From Bacillota bacterium (GTDB taxonomy: Bacteria; Bacillota; Bacilli; Alicyclobacillales; SLC66): a DNA stretch of 7,048 bases. The notes beneath the pieces are model-generated. The model saw only the letters and a program-made list of their open reading frames with translations, did not search any database and was not told the origin of the DNA. This document shows, piece by piece, positions 1-6,953 of the stretch. The stretch is taken from positions 1 through 7,048 of the forward strand of contig JAJZCJ010000173.1 in NCBI GenBank assembly GCA_021846145.1, written 5' to 3'. The position numbers and the translations under genes were made by a program. Numbering within the stretch: position 1 is the first letter of the stretch; each line of letters opens with the position of its first letter.

Positions 1-1686
1 CCAGTTGGCATCATCACGTTTTGGAAAATCTTCTCTGTAGTGACTGCCTCGGCTTTCCTGACGTGCAAGCGCACCTTCTGCGATCGTCAAGGCCAACTTA
101 ATCATGCCTGGCATACGAAGCGCGCTCACAAGTTCCGGATCAGCACCTGAACCGCCGCCACCCATCAACGCAATATTGTGCGAGCGTTCATATAATGCGC
201 GTAGTTTATCCACTGCATTTTGTAAGCGTTCAGCCGTGCGGAAAATACCCACATCAAGCTCTAATGTCATTTGCATTTCTTTACGCAACTCATTAAGATT
301 CTCTCCATTGTTGCCGCGCGCAAGAATAGCATCAATACGTCCCACCACTTTGCTTACATGTTCTTCTATCAGTGCAGTCTTGATCTCAATTGTTGATTGC
401 TTCGTATATTCTGCAATTTTTGCACCGACGATGCGGCCCGCAACGATTGTTTCCGCCAAAGAATTACCACCCAGACGATTGAAGCCATGAAGATCCCAAC
501 AAGCTGATTCGCCAAGTGCAAACAGCCCCTCAAGACCGTATACCTTACCGTCTTTATTGGTTCTAATTCCACCCATCGTATAGTGCTGTGTGGGGCGTAC
601 AGGAATCAATTCTTTCACAGGATCAATTCCCGCAAAAGTCCGCGCGATCGTCGAGATTTCGCGCAAGTAAGTATTAATGCGATGTTCGCCCAAGTGGCGA
701 ATATCCAGCCAAACGTGCGGTCCATAAGGACTGTCCACTCCGTGTCCTGCGTGAATATGCTGCATGATTCGGCGTGACACCACGTCGCGCGAGGCCAGTT
801 CCTTGTACTTGGGTTCATAGTCTGGCATAAACCGATAGCCGTCTTTGTCAAGCAGGTGACCACCTTAACCGAGTGCACCTTCTGTGATCAAAATCCATGA
901 AGGCACCATGCCTGTCGGATGGAATTGAATCGCTTCCATATTGCCAAGCGGCACCACGCCAGAATTCAAGGCCATGGCCACACCGCCGCCATCATTGATG
1001 ACTGCATTAGTAGAAGCGGCATACAGACGACCAAATCCGCCAGTAGCAATCACTGTGGTTTTCGCCACATACACGTGCAGTTTGCCATCACGCAAACTTC
1101 TTGCTACTACACCATAGCACCGTTCCCCATCATGGATGAGTTCCACTGCTTCCATGCGATCGTGAACAGTGATGCCTAATTTCACTACGATGCTGTCCAT
1201 TGCGTACAACAATGTGTGTCCTGCACCGTCAGATGTGTAACAGGTGCGCCATTTGGCGGTTCCACCAAAATTTCTCGCTGTAATTAATCCAGCTTTCTCT
1301 GGATCTTCCACAATTTCCGTGCCTTCATACATGCGTTTTTCATTTCTGACCCGTGACCACGGAACGCCCCAGTGTGCCATCTCACGCACAGCAATCGGCG
1401 CTGTATCGACAAACATCCTGGCTACATCTTGTTCGCAGCCCCAGTCTGACCCTTTCACGGTGTCATACATATGCACGTCAGGGCTATCACCTTTGCCCAT
1501 TGCCGAATTGCCAAGCGCCGCTTGCATGCCACCTTGAGCTGCCGCACTATGCGAACGCCGCGGAGGAATCAAACTCAAAATCAAGACATTGTGCCCAGCT
1601 TCTGACGCTGACACCGCAGCGCGTTCCCCTGCTAACCCTGCGCCAACAACCAAGACATCACAAGTGGTTATATCGTAGGAACTCAT
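1..1686 (-). pseudogene. sdhA: Succinate dehydrogenase/fumarate reductase flavoprotein subunit, interrupted by an in-frame TAA and cut by the window edge
   Basis: The catalytic flavoprotein of membrane-bound succinate:quinone oxidoreductase interconverts succinate and fumarate on the cytoplasmic face. Seen: FAD dinucleotide motif GAGLAG (15-20); RRSHSAAAQGG (43-53), whose His46 is the expected covalent FAD ligand; GDSP (66-69); QFHPTG (254-259) with substrate His256; and ITEG (267-270). Codon 274 (867-865) is TAA. The same frame then stays open for 288 codons to base 1 and carries SRDVVSRR with catalytic Arg300, QHYTMGG with His368, and FNRLGGNS with Arg404. The text MPDYEP...ELASRDVVSRR, from memory, is close to Wolinella succinogenes FrdA (656 aa), so roughly 95 C-terminal residues should lie off the window. 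The start at 1686 overlaps the sdhC stop (ATGA) and has TGGAGGTGG upstream, which suggests translational coupling. The 273-residue product would lack half the active site. Identity is secure. Whether the gene is truly broken or carries a sequence error is undecided, as is the physiological direction (SQR or QFR). Confidence 0.88.
865..867 (-). other. Premature in-frame TAA stop in sdhA (codon 274)
   Basis: On the minus strand the codons read GGT-TAA-GGT where the family has Gly-Glu/Asp-Gly in the TEGxRGEGG motif. A single G-to-T change from GAA explains it. No frameshift is involved, because the frame is the same on both sides and the protein similarity continues without a gap. I see no good SD-start pair just after it that would allow re-initiation. 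Confidence 0.93.
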
Positions 1687-2333
1687 GCTACTCCACCTCC
1701 AACGAGCTTGAGCGTAAGGAATACGCCAAGGGTAACAAAGCCAACGAGAATCATTAAAATACTAATCGCACCAAGCACACGATCCGTACGATGGCGATTC
1801 AAGTAACCCCATTTCACAAAAATGCGATACAATCCGACACTCGCATGATATTCAGAAATCAATAATAGAACCGCATAAAAAATCAGAAATCCCGGATTAT
1901 CAATACGTCCTTTAGATAAGCTGACGCTGATACCACCATATGTAACAGCGACGATATGAATAAAAGCAAACAGTAAAATACCCATACCAGTAACAATTTG
2001 AAACAACCAAGACCATGTATCCTTGTGACGTATCAGTTTAGCATGCCTCCATGCCACTTTCTGTTCTGCCCAACGTGCAGGAAGATGCCTCATGATTGCC
2101 CCAATATGTGCAGCAAATATAAAGACCAGCACCACGGCTGTCACAGGTACCAACTCGTACCTGTCCATAAAGGATGCTAACGCGGAAAAAGAACCCACAC
2201 CAACAATGATGGAAGCTACAAACACCATATGAGTCCACAGAAATAACACAAGAAGTAGACCGCTTACCATCTGAACCATTTCCACAATGTAGTCCGTCTT
2301 AATACTTCTAGTTAAAGCCTTTTGCAAATACAT
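1683..2333 (-). CDS. sdhC: Di-heme cytochrome b membrane anchor of succinate dehydrogenase/fumarate reductase
   Basis: This integral membrane subunit anchors the flavoprotein and iron-sulfur subunits, binds two b hemes and exchanges electrons with (mena)quinone. Numbered from the start chosen here (216 aa), five hydrophobic helices lie near 16-47, 62-84, 110-132, 148-168 and 188-212. Four helix histidines, His35, His76, His126 and His163, match in order and approximate spacing the axial heme ligands of Wolinella FrdC (44, 93, 143, 182). The segment SEYHASVGLYRIFVKWG closely resembles that family. Glu161 aligns with FrdC Glu180 of the E-pathway, and Glu60 with the quinol-site Glu66. An ATG 18 nt upstream (2351) is in frame, but only the ATG at 2333 has a good SD (AAAGGAG at 2348-2342, 8 nt spacing), so I chose it. 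The stop overlaps the sdhA start by 4 nt. The gene has its own promoter. It differs from the B. subtilis cytochrome b558 anchor as I remember it. It could equally be called frdC. Confidence 0.9.
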   Translation of the reverse strand: MYLQKALTRSIKTDYIVEMVQMVSGLLLVLFLWTHMVFVASIIVGVGSFSALASFMDRYELVPVTAVVLVFIFAAHIGAIMRHLPARWAEQKVAWRHAKLIRHKDTWSWLFQIVTGMGILLFAFIHIVAVTYGGISVSLSKGRIDNPGFLIFYAVLLLISEYHASVGLYRIFVKWGYLNRHRTDRVLGAISILMILVGFVTLGVFLTLKLVGGGVA

Positions 2334-2341
2334 ACATCCAT

Positions 2342-2348
2342 CTCCTTT
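2342..2348 (-). promoter_or_regulatory. Ribosome binding site deciding the sdhC start
   Basis: AAAGGAG is followed by 8 nt and then the ATG at 2333. The upstream in-frame ATG at 2351 actually overlaps this SD and has no SD of its own, so the longer start is unlikely. Confidence 0.75.
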
Positions 2349-2403
2349 CATACGAAAGACTAAACGCTTGGCAAATCATGTGACAAACAATAACGCGAAA
2401 AAT

Positions 2404-2412
2404 TCCCTCCTT
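2404..2412 (-). promoter_or_regulatory. Orphan perfect Shine-Dalgarno in the sdhC leader (possible mRNA-stabilising element)
   Basis: AAGGAGGGA, preceded by T, gives an 8-nt match to the anti-SD core (TAAGGAGG). It lies about 35 nt after the predicted transcription start and about 70 nt before the sdhC ATG. No plausible start codon stands 5-12 nt after it. Untranslated SD sequences near mRNA 5' ends (the STAB-SD of Bacillus cry3A) are known to bind 30S subunits and protect the transcript. That role here is inference. Confidence 0.45.
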
Positions 2413-2454
2413 AATTTTAATCAATTTGTGCAAAAAGTATCAATCACTAAGTAA

Positions 2455-2484
2455 ATTGTACCGATTGTGAAATATGCATGTCAA
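2455..2484 (-). promoter_or_regulatory. Sigma-A-type promoter for sdhC-sdhA
   Basis: The -35 TTGACA (2484-2479) is perfect, the spacer is 18 nt, and the -10 TACAAT (2460-2455) matches 5 of 6. Transcription should start near 2448, giving a leader of about 115 nt before sdhC. It begins 18 nt after the hom stop, so the respiratory operon can be expressed independently of metX-hom. Confidence 0.75.
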
Positions 2485-2503
2485 GGCATTTACGAAATTG
2501 CCT
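2484..2503 (-). other. Small inverted repeat at the hom stop codon
   Basis: AGGCA-a-TTT, loop CGT, AAATGCCT forms an 8-bp stem with one bulge. It starts inside the hom TAG stop and ends on the first base of the sdhC -35 box. No U-tract follows on either strand, so it is a poor intrinsic terminator. It may only be a 3'-end stabiliser, or chance. Confidence 0.35.
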
Positions 2504-3803
2504 AAAAAACAACCCCTTCATAAGGAAGAACAATCCAATCACGCAACTGTTTTGCGCGTCCCCAAACGGTTATATGAGCGACAGACAGTGGCAAAAAAGC
2601 GAGCAGATACCCGGAATACTGATCTTTGTCATCTAAAATCACAGGTTCACGAACCGACTGCGAATCCGAAACCAACTGCTTGACCGCATCACGTAACATG
2701 ACCATCTCTTGAGGAGTGTCAATTTTTGTCCGAAGGTAACTCCAATCCTCTATTGTCGCGCAATTGTTTGTAGATGTTTTCGGTGTCCATGGTTCAATCG
2801 GTTTTTTAGAACGCGGGTAATCCGATTGTAAAATAACCATCACATCTTCAATTACCGCACTAGCGGTCGGTCGTTCTCCGGCACCTTTTCCCACCAACAT
2901 CAAATCTCCTGCCACATCAGCATTGATAACGACCGCATTAAATTCATCACGAATAGTTGCCAATGAGTCAGTCCACGGAATCATGCGTGGACCCACACTA
3001 AGTGCGACCGCGTGCCCATTATAGCTTCCCTGCGCGATCAACTTGATCACGCTATTAAATTTTTTGGCAACCAAAATATCAACGGCGTTCACTTCACTGA
3101 TACCTTGACGATTCACTTCTATAGGAGAAAAGGAGATTAACGGGAACGCCATGTTCGCCAGAATCAACAATTTGTAAGAGGCGTCAAAGCCCTCCACATC
3201 ACTAGTTGGGTCCGCTTCTGCAAAGCCCGACTGCTGTGCCTGTGCCAGTGCACTGGCAAAAGAGCTCCCATGCTCCGCCATTTGTGTGAGAATATAATTA
3301 CAGGTACCATTTAAGATTCCTCGCAAAGAAGATACCCGATTGGCGCTCAGATACGCTTGTAACGTTCTGATGACAGGAATTCCGCCCCCAACGCTCGCTT
3401 CATATAACAAATGTACACGGTGATCAGCTGCTAACTGTAAGAGCTCCTGACCGCGTTTGGCGAGCAGTTCTTTGTTGGCTGTCACCACGTGTTTCCCTGC
3501 CTCTAACGCCCCCTTGACTAGCGTAAAAGCTGGCTCCATCCCTCCCATCACTTCAATGACAATCGAAATTTCCGGATCACTTACAATCGCTTCACCATCG
3601 GTAGTCAATTGTTGCGCGTCCACTTCAACGTTACGCTGCTTCTTAATATCCCTGACCAATATTTTTTTTAGCTGTATCGAATTACCTGATTGTGAGAAGA
3701 TGTGGCTTTGATTTTCTTGCAACGTCTTTACCACGCCTGTTCCCACCGTGCCAAGTCCCAGCAAACCCACCTGAAGATTACGAACGTTGTCCAACCCGTA
3801 CAC
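2502..3803 (-). CDS. hom: Homoserine dehydrogenase
   Basis: This cytoplasmic enzyme reduces aspartate-4-semialdehyde to homoserine with NAD(P)H, the branch point to methionine and threonine. Seen (433 aa, the length I recall for B. subtilis Hom): Rossmann motif GLGTVG (16-21); TANKELLA (108-115) with Lys111; YEASVGGGIP (134-143); GTCNYIL (166-172); and the catalytic-domain signature GFAEADPTSDVEGFDASYK (193-211), holding Glu196, Asp202, Asp207 and the catalytic Lys211. The region from about 355 sits where an ACT domain normally is. It keeps a YLR-like beginning but lacks the usual glycine-containing ligand loop, so threonine feedback may be lost (inference). The start is GTG with only a weak AAAGAAAG upstream. 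The metX stop is 12 nt away, so translational coupling is likely, and the start could be off by a few codons. It follows metX in an operon led by a SAM riboswitch, which implies a methionine-dedicated homoserine supply. Confidence 0.95.
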   Translation of the reverse strand: MYGLDNVRNLQVGLLGLGTVGTGVVKTLQENQSHIFSQSGNSIQLKKILVRDIKKQRNVEVDAQQLTTDGEAIVSDPEISIVIEVMGGMEPAFTLVKGALEAGKHVVTANKELLAKRGQELLQLAADHRVHLLYEASVGGGIPVIRTLQAYLSANRVSSLRGILNGTCNYILTQMAEHGSSFASALAQAQQSGFAEADPTSDVEGFDASYKLLILANMAFPLISFSPIEVNRQGISEVNAVDILVAKKFNSVIKLIAQGSYNGHAVALSVGPRMIPWTDSLATIRDEFNAVVINADVAGDLMLVGKGAGERPTASAVIEDVMVILQSDYPRSKKPIEPWTPKTSTNNCATIEDWSYLRTKIDTPQEMVMLRDAVKQLVSDSQSVREPVILDDKDQYSGYLLAFLPLSVAHITVWGRAKQLRDWIVLPYEGVVF

Positions 3804-3815
3804 TTCTTTCTTTGA

Positions 3816-4916
3816 TTATACTCCGTTATTTTCCAACACACCGATAATCAATTGCTGCAGTTGCTCCCACTCAATCAAAAATGCGTCATGCCCAAACGGG
3901 CTATGAATATGCTCATAACGCGCATTCACCCCACACGCTTTGGCCGTTGCCACCGCTTGCTGCAAATAGTCGGCAGGATACAAGAGATCATCGTCAATCC
4001 CCACCCACACCAGTTTCGCGCGAATCTGGGCAAAAGCCGCTTCCAGCCCCCCACGGTCACGCCCGATGTCATGTGTGTCCATCGCTTGCAATAACGTCAA
4101 ATACGACTGAGCGTCAAACCGCTTCACTAGTTTGTCCCCTTGGTAACGCAAGTAACGATTCACCTGAAATTCGCCGTTCTCCTTTTGCCGAGCAAATCGT
4201 TCTTGAAAAAGGGCGGCCGTGCGATACGTGATCATCCCTAGCATTCGTGCCACGCGCAACCCTTGCTCAGGAAACACGCCTAATTTCAAATAATTCCCCT
4301 CATGATACTGAGGATCAGCCACAATGGCCTGCCTCATCACGTCGTTATACGCAATTCCCATGGGGGAAAATTCAGGATCCGCCGCAATTACCACCGCTGT
4401 TTTTATCAGGTTGGGGTACATGACCGCCCATTCCAGTGCCTGCATACCACCCATTGACCCGCCAATGACCGCTTGGATCTGATTCACTCGCAACTGATCG
4501 GCGAGTGCTTTTTGCACGCTGACCATATCGCGGATGGTGATTTCAAGAAAAGCAGCACCGTATACCTCAGTACTCCCTGGTACCAAACTGCTCGGACCCG
4601 TCGACCCTGCACATCCGCCTAACACATTTGCACTAACCACAAAATAGCGTTCCGTATCAATGACCCTGCCAGCCCCGATTAGAGCGCCCCACCAACCTGG
4701 TTGATCATCTGTGTCGGCAGCATGAGCATCACCCGTCAGTGCGTGACACAACCAGATAACATTGGTTCCAGCAGTATTTAATACACCATATGTTTCATAC
4801 GCAATTTCCACATCGCACAGCGTCTTTCCGGATTCGGTCACCAATTCCGGCAAGACCCATTTGTCAGCATGGAAACTAGGCAAAAGTGGAGAATTCACTT
4901 GTTGCGAATTGAGCAT
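3816..4916 (-). CDS. metX: Homoserine O-acyltransferase (probably O-acetyltransferase)
   Basis: This cytoplasmic alpha/beta-hydrolase-fold enzyme transfers an acyl group from acyl-CoA to homoserine, committing it to methionine synthesis. Seen (366 aa, normal for the family): oxyanion-side motif LCHALTGDAHA (56-66); NVLGGCAGSTGPSS (97-110), a family hallmark; nucleophile elbow GGSMGG (152-157) with Ser154; Asp310 in DDDLLYP; and His343 in GHDAFL, completing the Ser-Asp-His triad. The ATG at 4916 has GGGAGG (4933-4928) 11 nt upstream, immediately after the U-tract of the riboswitch terminator, so ribosomes can load only on read-through transcripts. It is first in the operon, with hom 12 nt downstream. 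Both acetyl-CoA- and succinyl-CoA-using members share this fold and motif set. I call acetyl from overall resemblance, but the donor is not proven by the motifs I can see. Confidence 0.95.
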   Translation of the reverse strand: MLNSQQVNSPLLPSFHADKWVLPELVTESGKTLCDVEIAYETYGVLNTAGTNVIWLCHALTGDAHAADTDDQPGWWGALIGAGRVIDTERYFVVSANVLGGCAGSTGPSSLVPGSTEVYGAAFLEITIRDMVSVQKALADQLRVNQIQAVIGGSMGGMQALEWAVMYPNLIKTAVVIAADPEFSPMGIAYNDVMRQAIVADPQYHEGNYLKLGVFPEQGLRVARMLGMITYRTAALFQERFARQKENGEFQVNRYLRYQGDKLVKRFDAQSYLTLLQAMDTHDIGRDRGGLEAAFAQIRAKLVWVGIDDDLLYPADYLQQAVATAKACGVNARYEHIHSPFGHDAFLIEWEQLQQLIIGVLENNGV

Positions 4917-4937
4917 GATATCCCCAGCCTCCCAACG

Positions 4938-4964
4938 AAAAACCCCCCTCTATTGGAGGGGGTT
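4938..4964 (-). terminator. Intrinsic terminator of the SAM-I riboswitch
   Basis: AACCCCCTC (4964-4956) pairs with GAGGGGGGTT across a short AT-rich loop and is followed by five Ts (4942-4938). It lies 18 nt after the aptamer and just ahead of the metX SD. The 3' strand of aptamer helix P1 plus flank, GAGAGGG (4987-4981), can pair with the terminator's 5' arm CCCCCTC (4962-4956) with one A-C mismatch. This gives the expected antiterminator when SAM is absent. Confidence 0.9.
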
Positions 4965-4982
4965 ATGTGTTAACACTATACC

Positions 4983-5106
4983 CTCTCATCTTTCAGAACC
5001 AATGGTTCTGCTGGAATTGGCACCTTTCTTTTCCCCCACTGACTATAGGGTAAAAGACGGTTGCCGGGCTTCTTCGGGCCAGTCCCTCCGCCGCTCTGGA
5101 TAAGAG
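4983..5106 (-). ncRNA. SAM-I (S-box) riboswitch aptamer controlling metX-hom
   Basis: The minus strand reads CTCTTATCCAGAGCGGCGG, AGGGACTGGCCC, GAAGCCCGGCAACC, then GGTGCCAATTCCAGCAG and AGATGAGAGG, the conserved S-box blocks in order. P1 pairs CTCTTATC (5106-5099) with GATGAGAG (4990-4983) over 8 bp, including one G-U. A perfect 7-bp hairpin (CAGAACC/GGTTCTG, 5010-4994) fits P4. In this family SAM binding stabilises P1 and so favours the downstream terminator. High SAM should therefore switch off both metX and hom. The insert between the GGCAACC and GGTGCC blocks (P3 region) is longer than the minimum but typical. Confidence 0.97.
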
Positions 5107-5130
5107 TTATCCGCATATTAAGTTGATGGA

Positions 5131-5159
5131 AATTTAGCACAGGTTAATGAAACTGTCAA
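5131..5159 (-). promoter_or_regulatory. Sigma-A-type promoter for the riboswitch-metX-hom unit
   Basis: The -35 TTGACA (5159-5154) is perfect, the spacer is 17 nt, and the -10 TAAATT (5136-5131) matches 4 of 6. Transcription should start near 5124, about 18 nt before the aptamer. It lies directly after the uvrC stop, with no terminator between. Read-through from uvrC would therefore also pass the riboswitch. Confidence 0.7.
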
Positions 5160-5171
5160 TAGAGTGGTGAA

Positions 5172-6950
5172 TTATTTACTTGCCACTAAATGAGTTAGAA
5201 TGACTTTCGCCATTTTATCACCAATTCCCGCCTTGCGAAAATCTTCAATAGATGCCTCCCGCATCGCTTTGACACTGGCAAAATGCTTCAGCAGTTGCTT
5301 TCTTCTCGCCGCGCCCACACCGGGAATATCATCTAGCACACTGTGCAACACACTTTTTTTGTGCGTATCGCGATGAAACGTGATCGCAAACCGATGCACC
5401 TCATCTTGAATTCGCTGCAATAAATGAAAGGCTGGTGAACCGGGATCAAGCAACACAGGATCAGGCTCATCGCCAAAAAAAAGCTGACTGGTACGATGCC
5501 GATCATCTTTTGCCAACCCGCACACAGGAATCTCTAACGACAGTTCATTTTGCAGCACGTCTTGCGCAGAGGAAATTTGCCCTTTCCCTCCATCCACCAA
5601 AATCAAATCAGGAAGCTCCCCATTTTCTTTCAATATACGCGTATACCGGCGGCGAATCACTTCTTTCATGGAGGCATAGTCGTCAGGTCCCGCCACCGTC
5701 TTGATGCGAAATTTGCGGTACGACTTGCGATCTGGTTGCCCGTCGGCAAATACCACCATCGCTGCCACAGGATCCACCCCTTGGATGTTAGAATTGTCAA
5801 AAGCCTCAATCCGACGCAACAAATCCAAGCCCAGCACATTCGCCAATTCCTGCATCGCGCTAATCGTTCTGGCTTCATCTTTTTCCATCATGCGCAACTT
5901 CTCATCAAGCGCCACGCGTGCGTTACTGATCGCAAGCGACACCAAATCTTTCTTTTTCCCTCTTTTAGGGACAATCAATAATGCGCCTAAATATTCTCTC
6001 AATCCTTCCGTATCAACCTGCTCAGGCAGCCAAATTTCTTTTGGAATATCCGGATTATCAAAATAATACTGGGCAATATACGAAGCCGCATCTTCTTCTA
6101 TACTTTGATAATGGCGAAACACCGCAGCTGTACGCTCTACCATCTTGCCTTGACGCATAATGAAGACCTGCACACTTAAATACCCACGATCCGCATGAAA
6201 TCCAAACACATCGCGGTTCACGCGATCAGGGAGCGTCACCTTTTGCGTTTCCATCACTTGACCGATTTGTGTGATCAAGTCTCGCAACTCCGCTGCTCGC
6301 TCAAAATTCATTTGCTCAGCCAACTGTTCCATTTGACTCGATAATGATTTCGTGATGTCTTTGTATCCGCCATTTAAGAATTGGCTGATTTCTTTTTTTA
6401 TATCTTGATACCTTGCCTGATCAACTGTAAATTCACAGGGAGCTAGACACTGACCAATGTGGTAGTAAAGACAAACTTTATTTTTTAGTTTACGGCATTT
6501 GCGCAACTGATACAGCCGATCGAGTAACCGTTTGGTCTCAGCAGCCGCCCCACCACTAGGATAAGGGCCAAAATAGATGCCTTTATCCTTTTGTACTTTG
6601 CGCACAATTTCTAGCCGCGGATGTTCATCCCCCGTAATCTTGATGTAAGGGTACGTCTTATCATCTCTTAGCATAATGTTGAAGTGGGGCGAATAATGCT
6701 TAATCAGGTTACATTCCAACACCAAAGCTTCTGCTACCGTATCGGTGACAATGTACTCAAAATCGTCAATTTTAGCGACCATCCGTGCCGTTTTTGAGTC
6801 ATGTGAACCAGAGAAGTAGGAACGAACACGATTTCTTAACACCTTGGCCTTGCCCACATAAATCACATGCTGATGTTCATCCTTCATCAAATAACAACCA
6901 GGACGCTCGGGAACAAACACCAGTTTTTCCCGAAGTTCTTCCCACGTCAC
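5172..6950 (-). CDS. uvrC: Excinuclease ABC subunit C (UvrC)
   Basis: UvrC is the nuclease of nucleotide excision repair, recruited by the UvrB-DNA complex to cut on both sides of a lesion. Seen (592 aa, full length): N-terminal GIY-YIG domain (GCYLMKD 18-24, VIYVGKAK 29-36, Glu79) for the 3' cut; four cysteines 152, 160, 168 and 172, in the position of the [4Fe-4S] ligands reported for E. coli UvrC; a UVR helix pair for UvrB contact near 200-235 (FERAAELRDLI); an RNase H-like 5' nuclease domain with Asp385 (DNSNIQG), Asp453 (LVDGGKGQ) and His519 (EVHRFA); and C-terminal helix-hairpin-helix repeats (DIPGVGAARR 541-550 and KAGIGDKMAK 573-582) for DNA binding. The start is GTG with AGGGGG about 8 nt upstream. 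A TGA two codons upstream in the same frame (6956-6954) rules out a longer start. It probably shares a transcript with the upstream gene. No key residue is missing. Confidence 0.97.
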   Translation of the reverse strand: MTWEELREKLVFVPERPGCYLMKDEHQHVIYVGKAKVLRNRVRSYFSGSHDSKTARMVAKIDDFEYIVTDTVAEALVLECNLIKHYSPHFNIMLRDDKTYPYIKITGDEHPRLEIVRKVQKDKGIYFGPYPSGGAAAETKRLLDRLYQLRKCRKLKNKVCLYYHIGQCLAPCEFTVDQARYQDIKKEISQFLNGGYKDITKSLSSQMEQLAEQMNFERAAELRDLITQIGQVMETQKVTLPDRVNRDVFGFHADRGYLSVQVFIMRQGKMVERTAAVFRHYQSIEEDAASYIAQYYFDNPDIPKEIWLPEQVDTEGLREYLGALLIVPKRGKKKDLVSLAISNARVALDEKLRMMEKDEARTISAMQELANVLGLDLLRRIEAFDNSNIQGVDPVAAMVVFADGQPDRKSYRKFRIKTVAGPDDYASMKEVIRRRYTRILKENGELPDLILVDGGKGQISSAQDVLQNELSLEIPVCGLAKDDRHRTSQLFFGDEPDPVLLDPGSPAFHLLQRIQDEVHRFAITFHRDTHKKSVLHSVLDDIPGVGAARRKQLLKHFASVKAMREASIEDFRKAGIGDKMAKVILTHLVASK

Positions 6951-6953
6951 CCA

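Noticed and set aside
1..867. A frameshift or recombination junction in sdhA
   Set aside because: The frame before and after the TAA is identical, and family motifs continue at normal spacing, so a point substitution explains it.
871..873. Loss of the catalytic arginine of the flavoprotein at codon 272
   Set aside because: In this family the proton-donor Arg is the one in SRDVV (Wolinella Arg301, here Arg300), which is present downstream. The Arg of TEGxRG is conserved but is not that residue.
104..1757. Plus-strand and alternative-frame open frames opposite sdhA (e.g. 104-490, 1244-1537, 1353-1757)
   Set aside because: Their translations show no recognisable motifs and lie antisense to conserved coding sequence, so they are shadows.
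2308..2379. A 23-codon frame (ATG at 2379) overlapping the sdhC start, as a possible leader peptide for the orphan SD
   Set aside because: The SD lies about 25 nt before this ATG, too far for efficient use. The peptide shows no regulatory codon run, and most of it overlaps sdhC in another frame.
2464..2484. Possible Rex-type redox operator in the sdhC promoter (TTGTGAA on the plus strand)
   Set aside because: Only one half-site matches. The second half (TTCACAA) is absent at the required spacing, so there is no palindrome.
2484..2503. Intrinsic terminator between hom and sdhC
   Set aside because: The stem is short and bulged and has no U-tract on either strand. I list it only as an inverted repeat.
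5435..6066. Plus-strand open frames of 89-143 codons inside uvrC
   Set aside because: They are antisense to the conserved UvrC nuclease domain, show no supporting SD and have no recognisable protein features.
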